Below are positions 18,163 through 25,822 of a DNA stretch of 43,026 nucleotides, piece after piece. The stretch comes from Rhizobacter sp. (lineage in GTDB: Bacteria > Pseudomonadota > Gammaproteobacteria > Burkholderiales > Burkholderiaceae_C). How positions within the stretch are numbered: the first letter of the stretch is position 1; each line of letters begins with the position of its first letter. Location: the NCBI GenBank assembly GCA_025355745.1, contig JANXZA010000204.1, positions 1 to 43,026 on the forward strand, read 5' to 3'. A program made the translations under genes and the position numbers. Under the pieces are notes generated by a model. The model worked only from the letters and a program-made list of their open reading frames with translations. It was not told where the DNA came from and ran no database searches.

Positions 18163-18914
18163 GCCCTTCGACAATCGCCCTGGTCACCGGCGCGCGTGGC
18201 GGCGTCGGCCGCGAATTGACTGTCCTGCTGCGGGCGGCCGGCCACCGCGTCGCCGTGGTCGGCCGCGACGCCGCAACGCTGGCCGATGTGCCGGCCGACC
18301 TGCACATCGCCGCCGACACCACCACGCCCGAGGGTGCGGCGCTGGCGCTGGCGGCCTGCACCGAAGCGCTGGGCGCCGCGCCCGCCCTGCTCGCCCATTG
18401 CGTCGGCAGCACCTTGATCGCGCCCCTGCACCGCACCCGGCCCGAGCAGTACCGCGAGGTGTTGCGCGTCAACCTCGACAGCGCCTTCTTCATGCTCGGC
18501 GCGTGGGTCGAGGCCTTGCGCGGCAAGGGCGGTGCCGATGCAAGGGCGGGTGCGGCCGTGTTCGCCAGCTCGGTGGTGTCGCGCATCGGCGTGGCCAACC
18601 ACGAGGCGATCGCGGCGGCCAAGGGCGGCGTCGAGGCGCTGGTGCGCAGCGCCGCCGCCACCTACGCCGCGCAAGGCCTGCGCATCAACGCCGTGGCCCC
18701 CGGCATGACCGACACGCCGCTGACCGCCGGCATGCTCAAGCTCGACGCGATGCGCGACGCCGCCGGCCGGCAGTACCCGCTCGGCGGCGTGCAGAGTGCC
18801 GCCCAGGTGGCCGATGTGATGGCGTGGCTGCTCGGCCCCGGCGCGGCGCGCATCACCGGGCAGGTGATCCCGGTGGACGGCGGCTTCACGCAGGTTCGAC
18901 CGTTGTTCAAATAG
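18159..18914 (+). CDS. Atypical short-chain dehydrogenase/reductase lacking the catalytic Tyr
   Basis: A 251-residue Rossmann-fold SDR. The nucleotide-binding motif is TGARGGVG (residues 10-17), Asn105 is in VNLDSAF, and PGMTDTPL after the active site is also typical. The catalytic region reads FASSVVSRIGVANHEAIAAA followed by Lys155. The position four residues before that lysine, normally Tyr, is Ile151, and the NNAG motif is replaced by HCVGS. Nucleotide binding is likely but normal SDR chemistry is doubtful. It overlaps the photolyase-like gene by 4 nt. SDR genes are regular members of LitR/photolyase light-response clusters, so a linked function is plausible. Confidence 0.88.
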   Translation: MSPSTIALVTGARGGVGRELTVLLRAAGHRVAVVGRDAATLADVPADLHIAADTTTPEGAALALAACTEALGAAPALLAHCVGSTLIAPLHRTRPEQYREVLRVNLDSAFFMLGAWVEALRGKGGADARAGAAVFASSVVSRIGVANHEAIAAAKGGVEALVRSAAATYAAQGLRINAVAPGMTDTPLTAGMLKLDAMRDAAGRQYPLGGVQSAAQVADVMAWLLGPGAARITGQVIPVDGGFTQVRPLFK

Positions 18915-19011
18915 ACTTGCCGATCGGCGCCGAGCGGCGCCGTGATTCGCTCCCCGTCAACCACCTTTCGACTCGCGACGTTTTTCCACCATCCCAACCC
19001 ACAGGACGACC

Positions 19012-19329
19012 ATGACCCCCTCCCGCCGCACCTTCATCATGACCCTGGCCGCCACCGGCGCCGCCGTGACCGCAGTGACCGCGAACAACGCCTTCGCCCA
19101 GGCCAAGCTGGACGAGAAAGACCCGCAAGCCGTGGCGTTGGGCTACGTGTCCGACACCACCAAGGCCGATACGAAGAAGTACCCCAAGCACGAGGCCGCG
19201 CAGATGTGCAGCGACTGCGCGCTGTGGCAGTCGAAGCCGACCGATGCGCTCGGCAACTGCCCGCTGTTCGCCGGCAAGCAGGTCAACGCCAAGGGCTGGT
19301 GCAGCGCCTGGGCCAAGAAGGCGGCCTGA
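19012..19329 (+). CDS. hip: High-potential iron-sulfur protein (HiPIP)
   Basis: A 105-residue periplasmic electron carrier. The N-terminus SRRTFIMTLAATGAAVTAV is a twin-arginine signal, and cleavage after NNAFA would give a mature protein of about 76 residues. The four cluster ligands are Cys66 and Cys69 (MCSDCALW), Cys83 (GNCPLF) and Cys97 (KGWCSAW), the HiPIP spacing. In purple bacteria and related betaproteobacteria HiPIP carries electrons to a reaction centre or terminal oxidase. The fccAB-like sulfide oxidation genes lie 5 kb downstream. The 89 bp after the gene contain the 12-bp palindrome GGCGGGCCCGCC but no T-run. Confidence 0.95.
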   Translation: MTPSRRTFIMTLAATGAAVTAVTANNAFAQAKLDEKDPQAVALGYVSDTTKADTKKYPKHEAAQMCSDCALWQSKPTDALGNCPLFAGKQVNAKGWCSAWAKKAA

Positions 19330-19418
19330 TCCACTGAACGGGCCTGCCAGATGCGCTGGCCCGGGCGCAGGCCGGCGGGCCCGCCGCCGAAGCGGTTGCG
19401 TTTTGCGACAATCGGCCG

Positions 19419-20699
19419 ATGACTTCGACCGACCTGCAAGCCACCATCGCCCACATGGGCGCCGCCGCGCGCGCCGCGAGCGCGCACATGGCAGCGGCCC
19501 CGACGGCCGCAAAGAACACCGCGCTGCTGGCACTCGCGCGCCGGCTGCGCGAGCAGCCGGCGGCGCTGCAGGCCGCGAATGCACAAGACATCGCGGCCGC
19601 CACGGCCGCCGGCTTGGCGGCCCCGCTGATCGACCGCCTGCGGCTTGACGCCAATGCCATCGAGACGGTGGCCGAAGGCTGCGAGCAGATCGCCGCGCTG
19701 CCCGACCCGGTTGGCGCGATCACCGACCTGACGCAGCGCCCGAGCGGCATCCGCGTTGGCCGCATGCGCGTGCCGCTCGGCGTGTTCGGCATGATTTACG
19801 AGAGCCGCCCGAACGTCACGATCGAGGCCGCAGCTTTGGCCATCAAGAGCGGCAACGCCGCCATCCTGCGCGGCGGCTCGGAGGCGATCCACTCGAACCT
19901 GGCGCTGTGGCAGCTCGTGCAGGCCGCGCTCGCCGAGGCCGGCCTGCCGCCCGACGCGGTGCAGCTGGTGCAGACCACCGACCGGGCCGCCGTCGGCTTC
20001 CTGGTTACCGCGCCCGAAGCGGTCGATGTGATCATTCCGCGCGGCGGCAAGGGCTTGATCGAACGGATTGCGCGCGAGGCCAGGGTGCCGGTCATCAAGC
20101 ACCTCGACGGCAACTGCCATGTGTATGTCGATGCGAGTGCCGACCTCGAGATGGCGCTGCGTGTGACCGAAAACGCGAAGACGCAGAAGTACAGCCCGTG
20201 CAACGCCGCCGAGTCGCTGCTGGTGCATGCGGCCATCGCGCCGGCGTTCCTGCCGCTCATCGGCGCGCGGTTCGTGGCCAAGGGCGTGGAGATGCGCGCC
20301 GACGCCGGGGCCCAGGCGCTGCTGCGGCCCGTCGCCGGCGCGAAGCTGGTTGAAGCCACCGAGGCCGACTGGGCCGAGGAGTACCTGGCGCCCATCATCA
20401 GCATCAAGGTCGTGGCCGGCCTGGACGCCGCCATCGCCCACATCAACCGCTACGGCTCGCACCACACCGACGCGATCATCACCGACTCGCACGCGAACGC
20501 GATGCGCTTCCTGCGCGAGGTCGATTCGGCCAGCGTGATGGTCAATGCCTCGACCCGTTTCGCCGACGGCTTCGAGTACGGCCTGGGCGCCGAGATCGGC
20601 ATCAGCACCGACAAGCTGCATGCGCGCGGGCCGGTCGGCATCGAAGGGCTCACGTCGCTGAAGTGGGTCGTGCTCGGCCAGGGCGAAGTGCGTGGCTGA
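19419..20699 (+). CDS. proA: Gamma-glutamyl phosphate reductase
   Basis: A 426-residue cytoplasmic NADPH-dependent enzyme making glutamate 5-semialdehyde in proline synthesis. The length is typical. The catalytic cysteine is Cys261 in [14 protein letters not shown]. Other ProA segments are [20 protein letters not shown] (substrate and cofactor pocket), [10 protein letters not shown] and [20 protein letters not shown] near the C-terminus. proB is not in this window. The start at the ATG encoding [12 protein letters not shown] fits the family. It overlaps a possible GTG start of queC, but the better queC start lies 50 bp downstream of the proA stop. Confidence 0.97.
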   Translation: MTSTDLQATIAHMGAAARAASAHMAAAPTAAKNTALLALARRLREQPAALQAANAQDIAAATAAGLAAPLIDRLRLDANAIETVAEGCEQIAALPDPVGAITDLTQRPSGIRVGRMRVPLGVFGMIYESRPNVTIEAAALAIKSGNAAILRGGSEAIHSNLALWQLVQAALAEAGLPPDAVQLVQTTDRAAVGFLVTAPEAVDVIIPRGGKGLIERIAREARVPVIKHLDGNCHVYVDASADLEMALRVTENAKTQKYSPCNAAESLLVHAAIAPAFLPLIGARFVAKGVEMRADAGAQALLRPVAGAKLVEATEADWAEEYLAPIISIKVVAGLDAAIAHINRYGSHHTDAIITDSHANAMRFLREVDSASVMVNASTRFADGFEYGLGAEIGISTDKLHARGPVGIEGLTSLKWVVLGQGEVRG

Positions 20700-20748
20700 G
20701 GGCCGCGCGCCAATCACCCAGCGCAGCCCGCAAGCGCCGAGGCGCCGC

Positions 20749-21459
20749 ATGGCCGACCGCACCGACGCGCGCCGCGCGCTGGTGCTGTTTTCCGGCGGCC
20801 AGGACTCGACCGCCTGCCTGGCCTGGGCGCTCGACCGCTACGCGCACGTCGAGACCATCGGCTTCGACTACGGCCAGCGCCACGGCGTGGAGCTGGAGTG
20901 CCGGCTGCATGTTCGCTCGGCCTTGCATGCAGACTTCCCGCGCTGGGCCCGCAAACTCGGCGACGATCACTTGATCGACCTGTCGGTGCTGGGCCAGCTC
21001 TCCGACACCGCGATGACCGATGCGCGCGCCATCGAGATGAACGCGCAGGGTCTGCCGAACACCTTCGTTCCCGGGCGCAACCTGCTGTTCTTCAACTTCG
21101 CCGCCGCCGTGGCCTACCGGCGCGGCTTGAGCGTGCTGGTCGGCGGCATGTGCGAGACCGATTTCTCCGGCTACCCCGATTGCCGCGACAACAGCCTGCG
21201 CGCCTTGCAGGTCGCGATCAGCCTTGGCCTGGACGCACCGATGACGCTCGACACACCGCTGATGTGGCTCGACAAGGCGCAGACCTGGGCGCTCGCCGAA
21301 CAGCTCGGCGGCGAGCCGCTGATCGACCTGGTGGTCGAGCACACCCACACCTGCTACCTCGGCGACCGCAGCCAGCGCCACGCCTGGGGCTATGGCTGCG
21401 GCCTGTGCCCGGCCTGCGATTTGCGGCGCAAGGGCTTCAACACCTGGGTCAACAGTTAG
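20749..21459 (+). CDS. queC: 7-cyano-7-deazaguanine synthase
   Basis: A 236-residue ATP-dependent enzyme that turns 7-carboxy-7-deazaguanine into preQ0 in queuosine synthesis. The PP-loop is [18 protein letters not shown] (residues 11-28). The zinc-binding cysteines are in TCYLGDRS and [13 protein letters not shown], and [18 protein letters not shown] is a family segment. I use the ATG at 20749 ([10 protein letters not shown]), preceded by GAGG at good spacing; a GTG at 20692 would overlap proA. No other queuosine genes are nearby. Confidence 0.95.
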   Translation: MADRTDARRALVLFSGGQDSTACLAWALDRYAHVETIGFDYGQRHGVELECRLHVRSALHADFPRWARKLGDDHLIDLSVLGQLSDTAMTDARAIEMNAQGLPNTFVPGRNLLFFNFAAAVAYRRGLSVLVGGMCETDFSGYPDCRDNSLRALQVAISLGLDAPMTLDTPLMWLDKAQTWALAEQLGGEPLIDLVVEHTHTCYLGDRSQRHAWGYGCGLCPACDLRRKGFNTWVNS

Positions 21460-21598
21460 GCGGGCCAAGCCGGCACCGTCCCCCATGAATCGGGGGAGTT
21501 TACTTCGATGCCCTGGCAACCGAGACTTCGCCTCCCCGAGTCGACAGCGCCGTTCAGGGTCGCGCCTGGCGGTTCGACCCACAACAACGAGGTGACCC

Positions 21599-22420
21599 AT
21601 GAAATTCATTCGACCGCTCCAGTTGATCGGCCGCTCTATCGGCCGCTCTATCGGCCTCACGCTCGGCCTCGTGTTCGCATCGTTCGGGGCCCATGCCGGC
21701 ACCTTCTACGGCACCGATGCCGCTACCGGCCAGTTGATCACGATCAGCCCCGGCACCGCGGCGACGGCTGCAATCGGCCCGGCCTCCGGCAAGACGCTGA
21801 TCGGCGCCGCCTACAACCCGAACACGGGCGCGCTGTACGTGCGTGACTTCGACAACCTGTACACCGCCAACCAGAGCACCGGCGCACTGACGCTGGTGGG
21901 CGCCTCCGGCACCTTCATCACCGCGCTGACCTTCAATGCCGGCTTCACCGCCCTGTACAGCATGAACCAGAGCAATGGCGATTTCTACCGCGTCAACCCG
22001 GCCAGCGGTGCGGCCACATTCATCGGCGCATCCGGCATGAACACGCCGCTCGGTCTGTCGACCAACAGCGCCGGCGTCGTCTATGCCGGAACGATCGGCG
22101 GCGGCATCTACTCCGTCAATCTCGCCACTGGTGCCGCGACGCTGGTCTATGCCGATGTGGCCGGCGGTGACGGCCTGACCGAAATCGCCTTCGACGGCAG
22201 CAACCAGCTGTACGGCATCACGCTGGGCGCCGACAACCTGATCAAGATTGACCTCGGCACCGGCAGCTCGTCGATCGTCGGTCACGTACCGTACAGGGAT
22301 GTGCGCGGGCTCGCCTTCGTGGACGCCGCCCCGCCCGTGCCGGAACCCGAGACCTATGCATTGATGCTGGCGGGCCTGGCCGTTGTCGGCAGCGTCGCGC
22401 ACCGCCGCCGCGCCACCTGA
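21599..22420 (+). CDS. PEP-CTERM sorting-domain surface protein
   Basis: A 273-residue secreted protein. An N-terminal signal peptide ends near GAHA. Residues 35-245 are short repeats of the form xxGxLYxI/VNxxTGAATxIG, suggesting a beta-propeller-like fold. The C-terminal sorting signal is VPEPETYALMLAGLAVVGS followed by the basic tail HRRR, to be cleaved by an exosortase, which is not in this window. The signal peptide contains IGRSIGRSIG from a 12-bp tandem repeat (21626-21656). The gene stands alone, with a terminator 21 bp downstream. The 139-bp gap before it holds CCCCC-N7-GGGGG at about 21481-21497. No binding function can be assigned. Confidence 0.9.
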   Translation: MKFIRPLQLIGRSIGRSIGLTLGLVFASFGAHAGTFYGTDAATGQLITISPGTAATAAIGPASGKTLIGAAYNPNTGALYVRDFDNLYTANQSTGALTLVGASGTFITALTFNAGFTALYSMNQSNGDFYRVNPASGAATFIGASGMNTPLGLSTNSAGVVYAGTIGGGIYSVNLATGAATLVYADVAGGDGLTEIAFDGSNQLYGITLGADNLIKIDLGTGSSSIVGHVPYRDVRGLAFVDAAPPVPEPETYALMLAGLAVVGSVAHRRRAT

Positions 22421-22441
22421 TCGACCCGGCGCTATCAATAT

Positions 22442-22466
22442 GGCCCGCCTCGTGCGGGCCGTTTTC
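22442..22466 (+). terminator. Rho-independent terminator of the PEP-CTERM gene
   Basis: GGCCCGC-CTCGT-GCGGGCC forms a perfect 7-bp GC stem with a 5-nt loop, followed by GTTTTC. It lies 21 bp after the stop codon, the normal position for an intrinsic terminator. Confidence 0.85.
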
Positions 22467-22564
22467 ATGGCGCTGTCCACAATGGCGGGCGCTCGAGCCG
22501 AGGCGAAACGCATTGACACCCCGCGAGCGGCTCGCACGGCCTGCGGTGCCTTAGAGTCCGGCCC

Positions 22565-23092
22565 GTGACCAGCCTTGAAATCGTTCTCTGCGTGATGGGT
22601 GCCGCGCTGTTGTTCTGGATCGTCGGCGCCTACAACCGGCTGGTGCGCCTGCGCGGTGCCATCGTGCGTCAGTTCGTGCCGGTCGAGTTGCATTTGACGC
22701 AACGCGAGAGTCTGTTGATGCAGCAGCTCGACGCCCTCGCGCCGGTGCTGCCGAATGCCGTCCCCCGCCTCGACGCCCTGCGCGCCGCGTGCCGGCAGTG
22801 CCGTGCCGCCAGCTCGCATGCCCGGGTTCGGCCGGGCGCGGCCGGGGCCATCGCGAGCCTGCGGATGGCCGAAGACATCGTCGGCGAGGCGCGGGCGCGG
22901 CTGCCGGTGCAGGCGGTGGCGGGCCTCGACCTGGCGGCTCTGAACGCGCAGCTCGGCGCCGCCGACACGACCCTGGCTTTTGCGCGGCACCAGTTCAACC
23001 ACGCCGTGACGGAGTACAACGACGCAGTGCGACAGTTCCCCACTGCGCTGATCGTCGGCCTGTTCGGTTTCCGCGCGGCCGGCACATTCTGA
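22565..23092 (+). CDS. lemA: LemA family protein
   Basis: A 175-residue membrane-anchored protein starting at a GTG. One N-terminal transmembrane segment (about residues 4-22) is followed by YNRLVRLRGAIVRQF and long amphipathic helices. The C-terminal block FNHAVTEYNDAVRQFPTALI, then GLFGFRAAGTF, is the LemA signature. LemA proteins often sit beside a membrane M48 metalloprotease or a TPM-domain protein. Here the next gene resembles only the C-terminal part of such a protease. The biochemical role of LemA is unknown. Confidence 0.9.
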   Translation: MTSLEIVLCVMGAALLFWIVGAYNRLVRLRGAIVRQFVPVELHLTQRESLLMQQLDALAPVLPNAVPRLDALRAACRQCRAASSHARVRPGAAGAIASLRMAEDIVGEARARLPVQAVAGLDLAALNAQLGAADTTLAFARHQFNHAVTEYNDAVRQFPTALIVGLFGFRAAGTF

Positions 23093-23107
23093 GATCGATT
23101 TCCCGCC

Positions 23108-23974
23108 ATGCCCGAGACGCCCTACCAATTGCAGAAGGCCGCGCGCGAACGCGAGGCCGCCGCCGCCGACCACCTGTCGCGCGTCCATGGCGCGCTCGGT
23201 CTGCACGCTGCCGTGCTGGCCCTGCTGCTGCCCACCGGAAGCCGGCGTGCGGTGCGGGCCTGGCGGGCCGAAACGGCGGCCACGCCGGACGCCGCAGCGC
23301 TGCGCGCGCACATCGATGAGCTGTCGCCCGCAGCGCGCCTGCCCTGGCTCGACGTGCTGCTGCGGCGCACACGCAACCAGGCGCTGGCGGCGCGTCAGGC
23401 GCTGCTCGAATCGACCCGCCGCGTGATGGCTGCACGCGGCGCGGTGCGGCCGCTCGACCGGCTGCACTGGCTGCTGATGCGCCAACGTCTCGGCGAGGCC
23501 TCGGCCGCTACCGTGCACGCTGCAGCGCAGGCCGATCTGTCGCGCCTGCCGCCCAGCGATGTGCTGGCGGTGGCGCGCTACAGCGCGTTCCTGTCGCGCA
23601 TGGTGCCGGTCGAGGTGGATGCCGAAGCCGCTGCGCAATCTCAGGTCGATGAGGCTGCCGATGAACCAGCCGGTGCGGCGTGGTACGCCACCGTGATGGC
23701 GCGTTGGGAGCACCACACGCCGATCCCACCGTGCACGCCGCCCGACATCGACGGCCTGGTGCACGCGCTGCAGGAGCTGCAGGCGCTGGCCTGGATGCAG
23801 CGCCCGGTGCTGGCCCGCGACTGGGTCACCGCCGCGCTGAAGCACAGCCCGCGCGGACGTTTCACCGACGCATCGGCCGACGCCTTGCGCCTGAGCTGTG
23901 CACTGCTCGATTCACCCTTGCCGCCGGAGCTGGAGCGCCACTTTCAGGCCGCGATGCAGGCGCTGCCGGCATGA
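23108..23974 (+). CDS. Hypothetical protein resembling the C-terminal part of LemA-linked M48 proteases
   Basis: A 288-residue mainly helical, alanine- and arginine-rich protein, 15 bp after lemA and probably in its operon. Segments such as LPWLDVLLRRTRNQALAARQ and RRVMAARGAVRPLDRLHWLL recall the helical region that follows the peptidase domain in LemA-associated M48 proteins. There is no HExxH zinc motif and no upstream in-frame remnant of one; a possible membrane segment lies around residues 31-42. Either the protease domain was lost or this is a separate partner protein. The similarity is from memory of the family pattern, so the call is tentative. Confidence 0.5.
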   Translation: MPETPYQLQKAAREREAAAADHLSRVHGALGLHAAVLALLLPTGSRRAVRAWRAETAATPDAAALRAHIDELSPAARLPWLDVLLRRTRNQALAARQALLESTRRVMAARGAVRPLDRLHWLLMRQRLGEASAATVHAAAQADLSRLPPSDVLAVARYSAFLSRMVPVEVDAEAAAQSQVDEAADEPAGAAWYATVMARWEHHTPIPPCTPPDIDGLVHALQELQALAWMQRPVLARDWVTAALKHSPRGRFTDASADALRLSCALLDSPLPPELERHFQAAMQALPA

Positions 23975-24055
23975 GGTTTTTCACGGCCACAGCCACGGCG
24001 ATTGCGCTCGCCCGGTGCCGACAATGTCCGTTCCGAAGCGCCCACAAGGTCACCC

Positions 24056-24376
24056 ATGAAACCTGACAAGTCAGCCCTTCTCATCGGCGCGGTACTGCTC
24101 GCCTGCGTCACCGCCAGCCCTGCCCAGGACGCGCAGATCCTGCGCACCCGCAGCCTGGCCGCGACCTGTGGCCAATGCCACGGCACCGACGGCCACGCCA
24201 TCGACGGGGCCGCCGTGCCCGGCCTGGCGGGCCTGCCGGCGAGCTACCTGGTCGAGCAGATGAGCGCCTTCAGGAGCGGTGCCCGCCCGGCCACGGTGAT
24301 GCACCAGATCGCGCGTGGCTACAGCGATGCGCAGATCGACCAACTGGCGCGCTACTTCGCCGCCCAACCGAAGTGA
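24056..24376 (+). CDS. Periplasmic c-type cytochrome, FccA-like subunit
   Basis: A 106-residue single-haem cytochrome. A signal peptide (about residues 1-23, ending ASPA) is followed by AATCGQCHGTDG, the haem-attachment CxxCH with the axial His, and by a possible sixth-ligand Met in ARPATVMHQIA. It lies 10 bp upstream of the flavocytochrome c flavoprotein gene, so it is most likely the cytochrome subunit accepting electrons from FccB. It is shorter than dihaem FccA proteins, so this is the monohaem form. Confidence 0.88.
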   Translation: MKPDKSALLIGAVLLACVTASPAQDAQILRTRSLAATCGQCHGTDGHAIDGAAVPGLAGLPASYLVEQMSAFRSGARPATVMHQIARGYSDAQIDQLARYFAAQPK

Positions 24377-24386
24377 GGCAATTGCC

Positions 24387-25736
24387 ATGAAGCTGCGTCG
24401 TCGTGACTTGTTGAAAGCGGTGGGAGCCGGGGGTGCGGTCGGTGCGATCGGTGCGCTCGGCACCGGCGTGGCCGGCTGCGCGACGAGCCGCGTCGGCGCG
24501 CCCGGCGTGGCCGTGCCCGCATCCGCCCGCGTGCTGGTGGTCGGCGGCGGATACGGCGGTGCCACGGCGGCGAAGTACCTGCGGCTGCTGTCCGGCCAGC
24601 GCCTGGACGTCGTGCTGGTCGAGCCCGACGCCTCGTTCGTCTCGTGCCCGATGTCGAACCTGGTGGTCGGCGGCCAGCGCACGCTCGCCGACCTCACCGT
24701 GCCCTACGACACGCTCGCGCGCCGCCACGGCGTGACGCTGGTGCGCGACCGCATCGCCAGCATCGATCCGCTGCAGCGCGTTGCGGTGCTCGCCTCGGGC
24801 GCGCGCATCCGCTACGACAGGATGGTGTTGTCACCCGGCGTCGAGATGATGTGGGACAGCATCGAAGGCGCGCAGCAAGCCAACGCCGACGGCCGCGTGC
24901 TGCAGGCCTGGAAGGCCGGGCCCGAGACCGCCGCGCTGCGCCGCCAGCTCGAGGCGATGCCCGACGGCGGCGTCTTCGCCATCGCCATTCCCGAAGCCCC
25001 GTACCGCTGCCCGCCCGGGCCGTACGAACGCGCCTGCATGGTCGCCGCCTACTTCAAGGCCGCCAAGCCGCGCGCCAAGGTGCTGGTGCTCGACGCGAAC
25101 CCGGACGTGACCAGCAAGCCCGCGCTGTTCAAGCGCGCCTGGACCGAGCAGTACGCCGGAATGGTCGAGTACCGGCCGCAGCACAAGGCGACCGGCGTGG
25201 TGGTCGGGACGGGCGGGGCGGGCGGGGCGGGATCAGGCGGCACCGTCCGCTTCGAGATTCAGGACGATGTGCGGGCCGACGTGCTGAACGTGCTGCCGGC
25301 CATGCGCGCCGGGGCGATTGCGGTCGGCACCGGCCTGGCAAACGCGAATGCGCGCTGGTGCCAGGTCGACTACCTGAACTTCGAATCGACGGCCGCAAAG
25401 CACATCCATGTGATCGGCGACGCGATCCAGATTGCTCCCGCGATGCCGAAGAGCGGCCACATGGCGAACAGTCATGCGAAGGTGGTGGCGGCGGCCATCG
25501 TCGCCGAGCTGAACGGCTGGGACATCGACCCGGCGCCGATGCTGACCAACACCTGCTACAGCTTCGTCGACGCTCAGCGCGTGGTCCACGTCGCCAGCGT
25601 GCACGCCTATGTGGCGGCCGAGAAGACCTACAAGACCGTGGCCGGCTCGGGCGGGCTGTCGCCGGCCGCGAACGAGCAGGAGGCGGCGTACGCATGGAAC
25701 TGGGCGCGCACGATCTGGGCCGATGCGCTGGGGTGA
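24387..25736 (+). CDS. fccB: Flavocytochrome c sulfide dehydrogenase, flavoprotein subunit
   Basis: A 449-residue periplasmic flavoprotein that oxidises sulfide to sulfur and passes electrons to the partner cytochrome. The N-terminus RRRDLLKAVGAGGAVGAIGA is a Tat signal. VLVVGGGYGGATAAKYL (residues 50-66) binds FAD. Redox-active cysteines are seen in FVSCPMSNLVVGG and in the later NTCYSFVD; PYRCPPGPYERACM is also conserved in FccB/SoxF. HVIGDAIQIAPAMPKSGHMA is the second FAD contact. A GC-rich repeat (25210-25231) encodes GTGGAGGAGSGG in a surface loop. Transcription probably starts upstream of the cytochrome gene and may continue into the oxidoreductase genes 86 bp downstream. Confidence 0.93.
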   Translation: MKLRRRDLLKAVGAGGAVGAIGALGTGVAGCATSRVGAPGVAVPASARVLVVGGGYGGATAAKYLRLLSGQRLDVVLVEPDASFVSCPMSNLVVGGQRTLADLTVPYDTLARRHGVTLVRDRIASIDPLQRVAVLASGARIRYDRMVLSPGVEMMWDSIEGAQQANADGRVLQAWKAGPETAALRRQLEAMPDGGVFAIAIPEAPYRCPPGPYERACMVAAYFKAAKPRAKVLVLDANPDVTSKPALFKRAWTEQYAGMVEYRPQHKATGVVVGTGGAGGAGSGGTVRFEIQDDVRADVLNVLPAMRAGAIAVGTGLANANARWCQVDYLNFESTAAKHIHVIGDAIQIAPAMPKSGHMANSHAKVVAAAIVAELNGWDIDPAPMLTNTCYSFVDAQRVVHVASVHAYVAAEKTYKTVAGSGGLSPAANEQEAAYAWNWARTIWADALG

Positions 25737-25822
25737 TCGGGTGAATGAATTTCCCTTCAAACCTCGCACTGGCGCAAACCCCCGCTGACAGCGCGGTGCG
25801 TGCGGCCTAGCATCGGCCTCCT

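Noticed and set aside
21460-21598. Sigma-54 type promoter upstream of the PEP-CTERM gene
   Set aside because: TGGCAA is present, but no GC doublet occurs at the required spacing.
21599-22420. PEP-CTERM protein as substrate of the rhombosortase-like protease
   Set aside because: PEP-CTERM tails are processed by exosortases; rhombosortases act on GlyGly-CTERM tails.
21554-23845. 763-codon minus-strand open frame across queC-lemA
   Set aside because: It covers several well-supported plus-strand genes plus a terminator and has shadow-like composition.
25739-25751. GGTGAATGAATT after fccB as a remnant of the palindromic family
   Set aside because: Only about 11 bases match the end of element A2 and no repeat units follow, so chance is likely.
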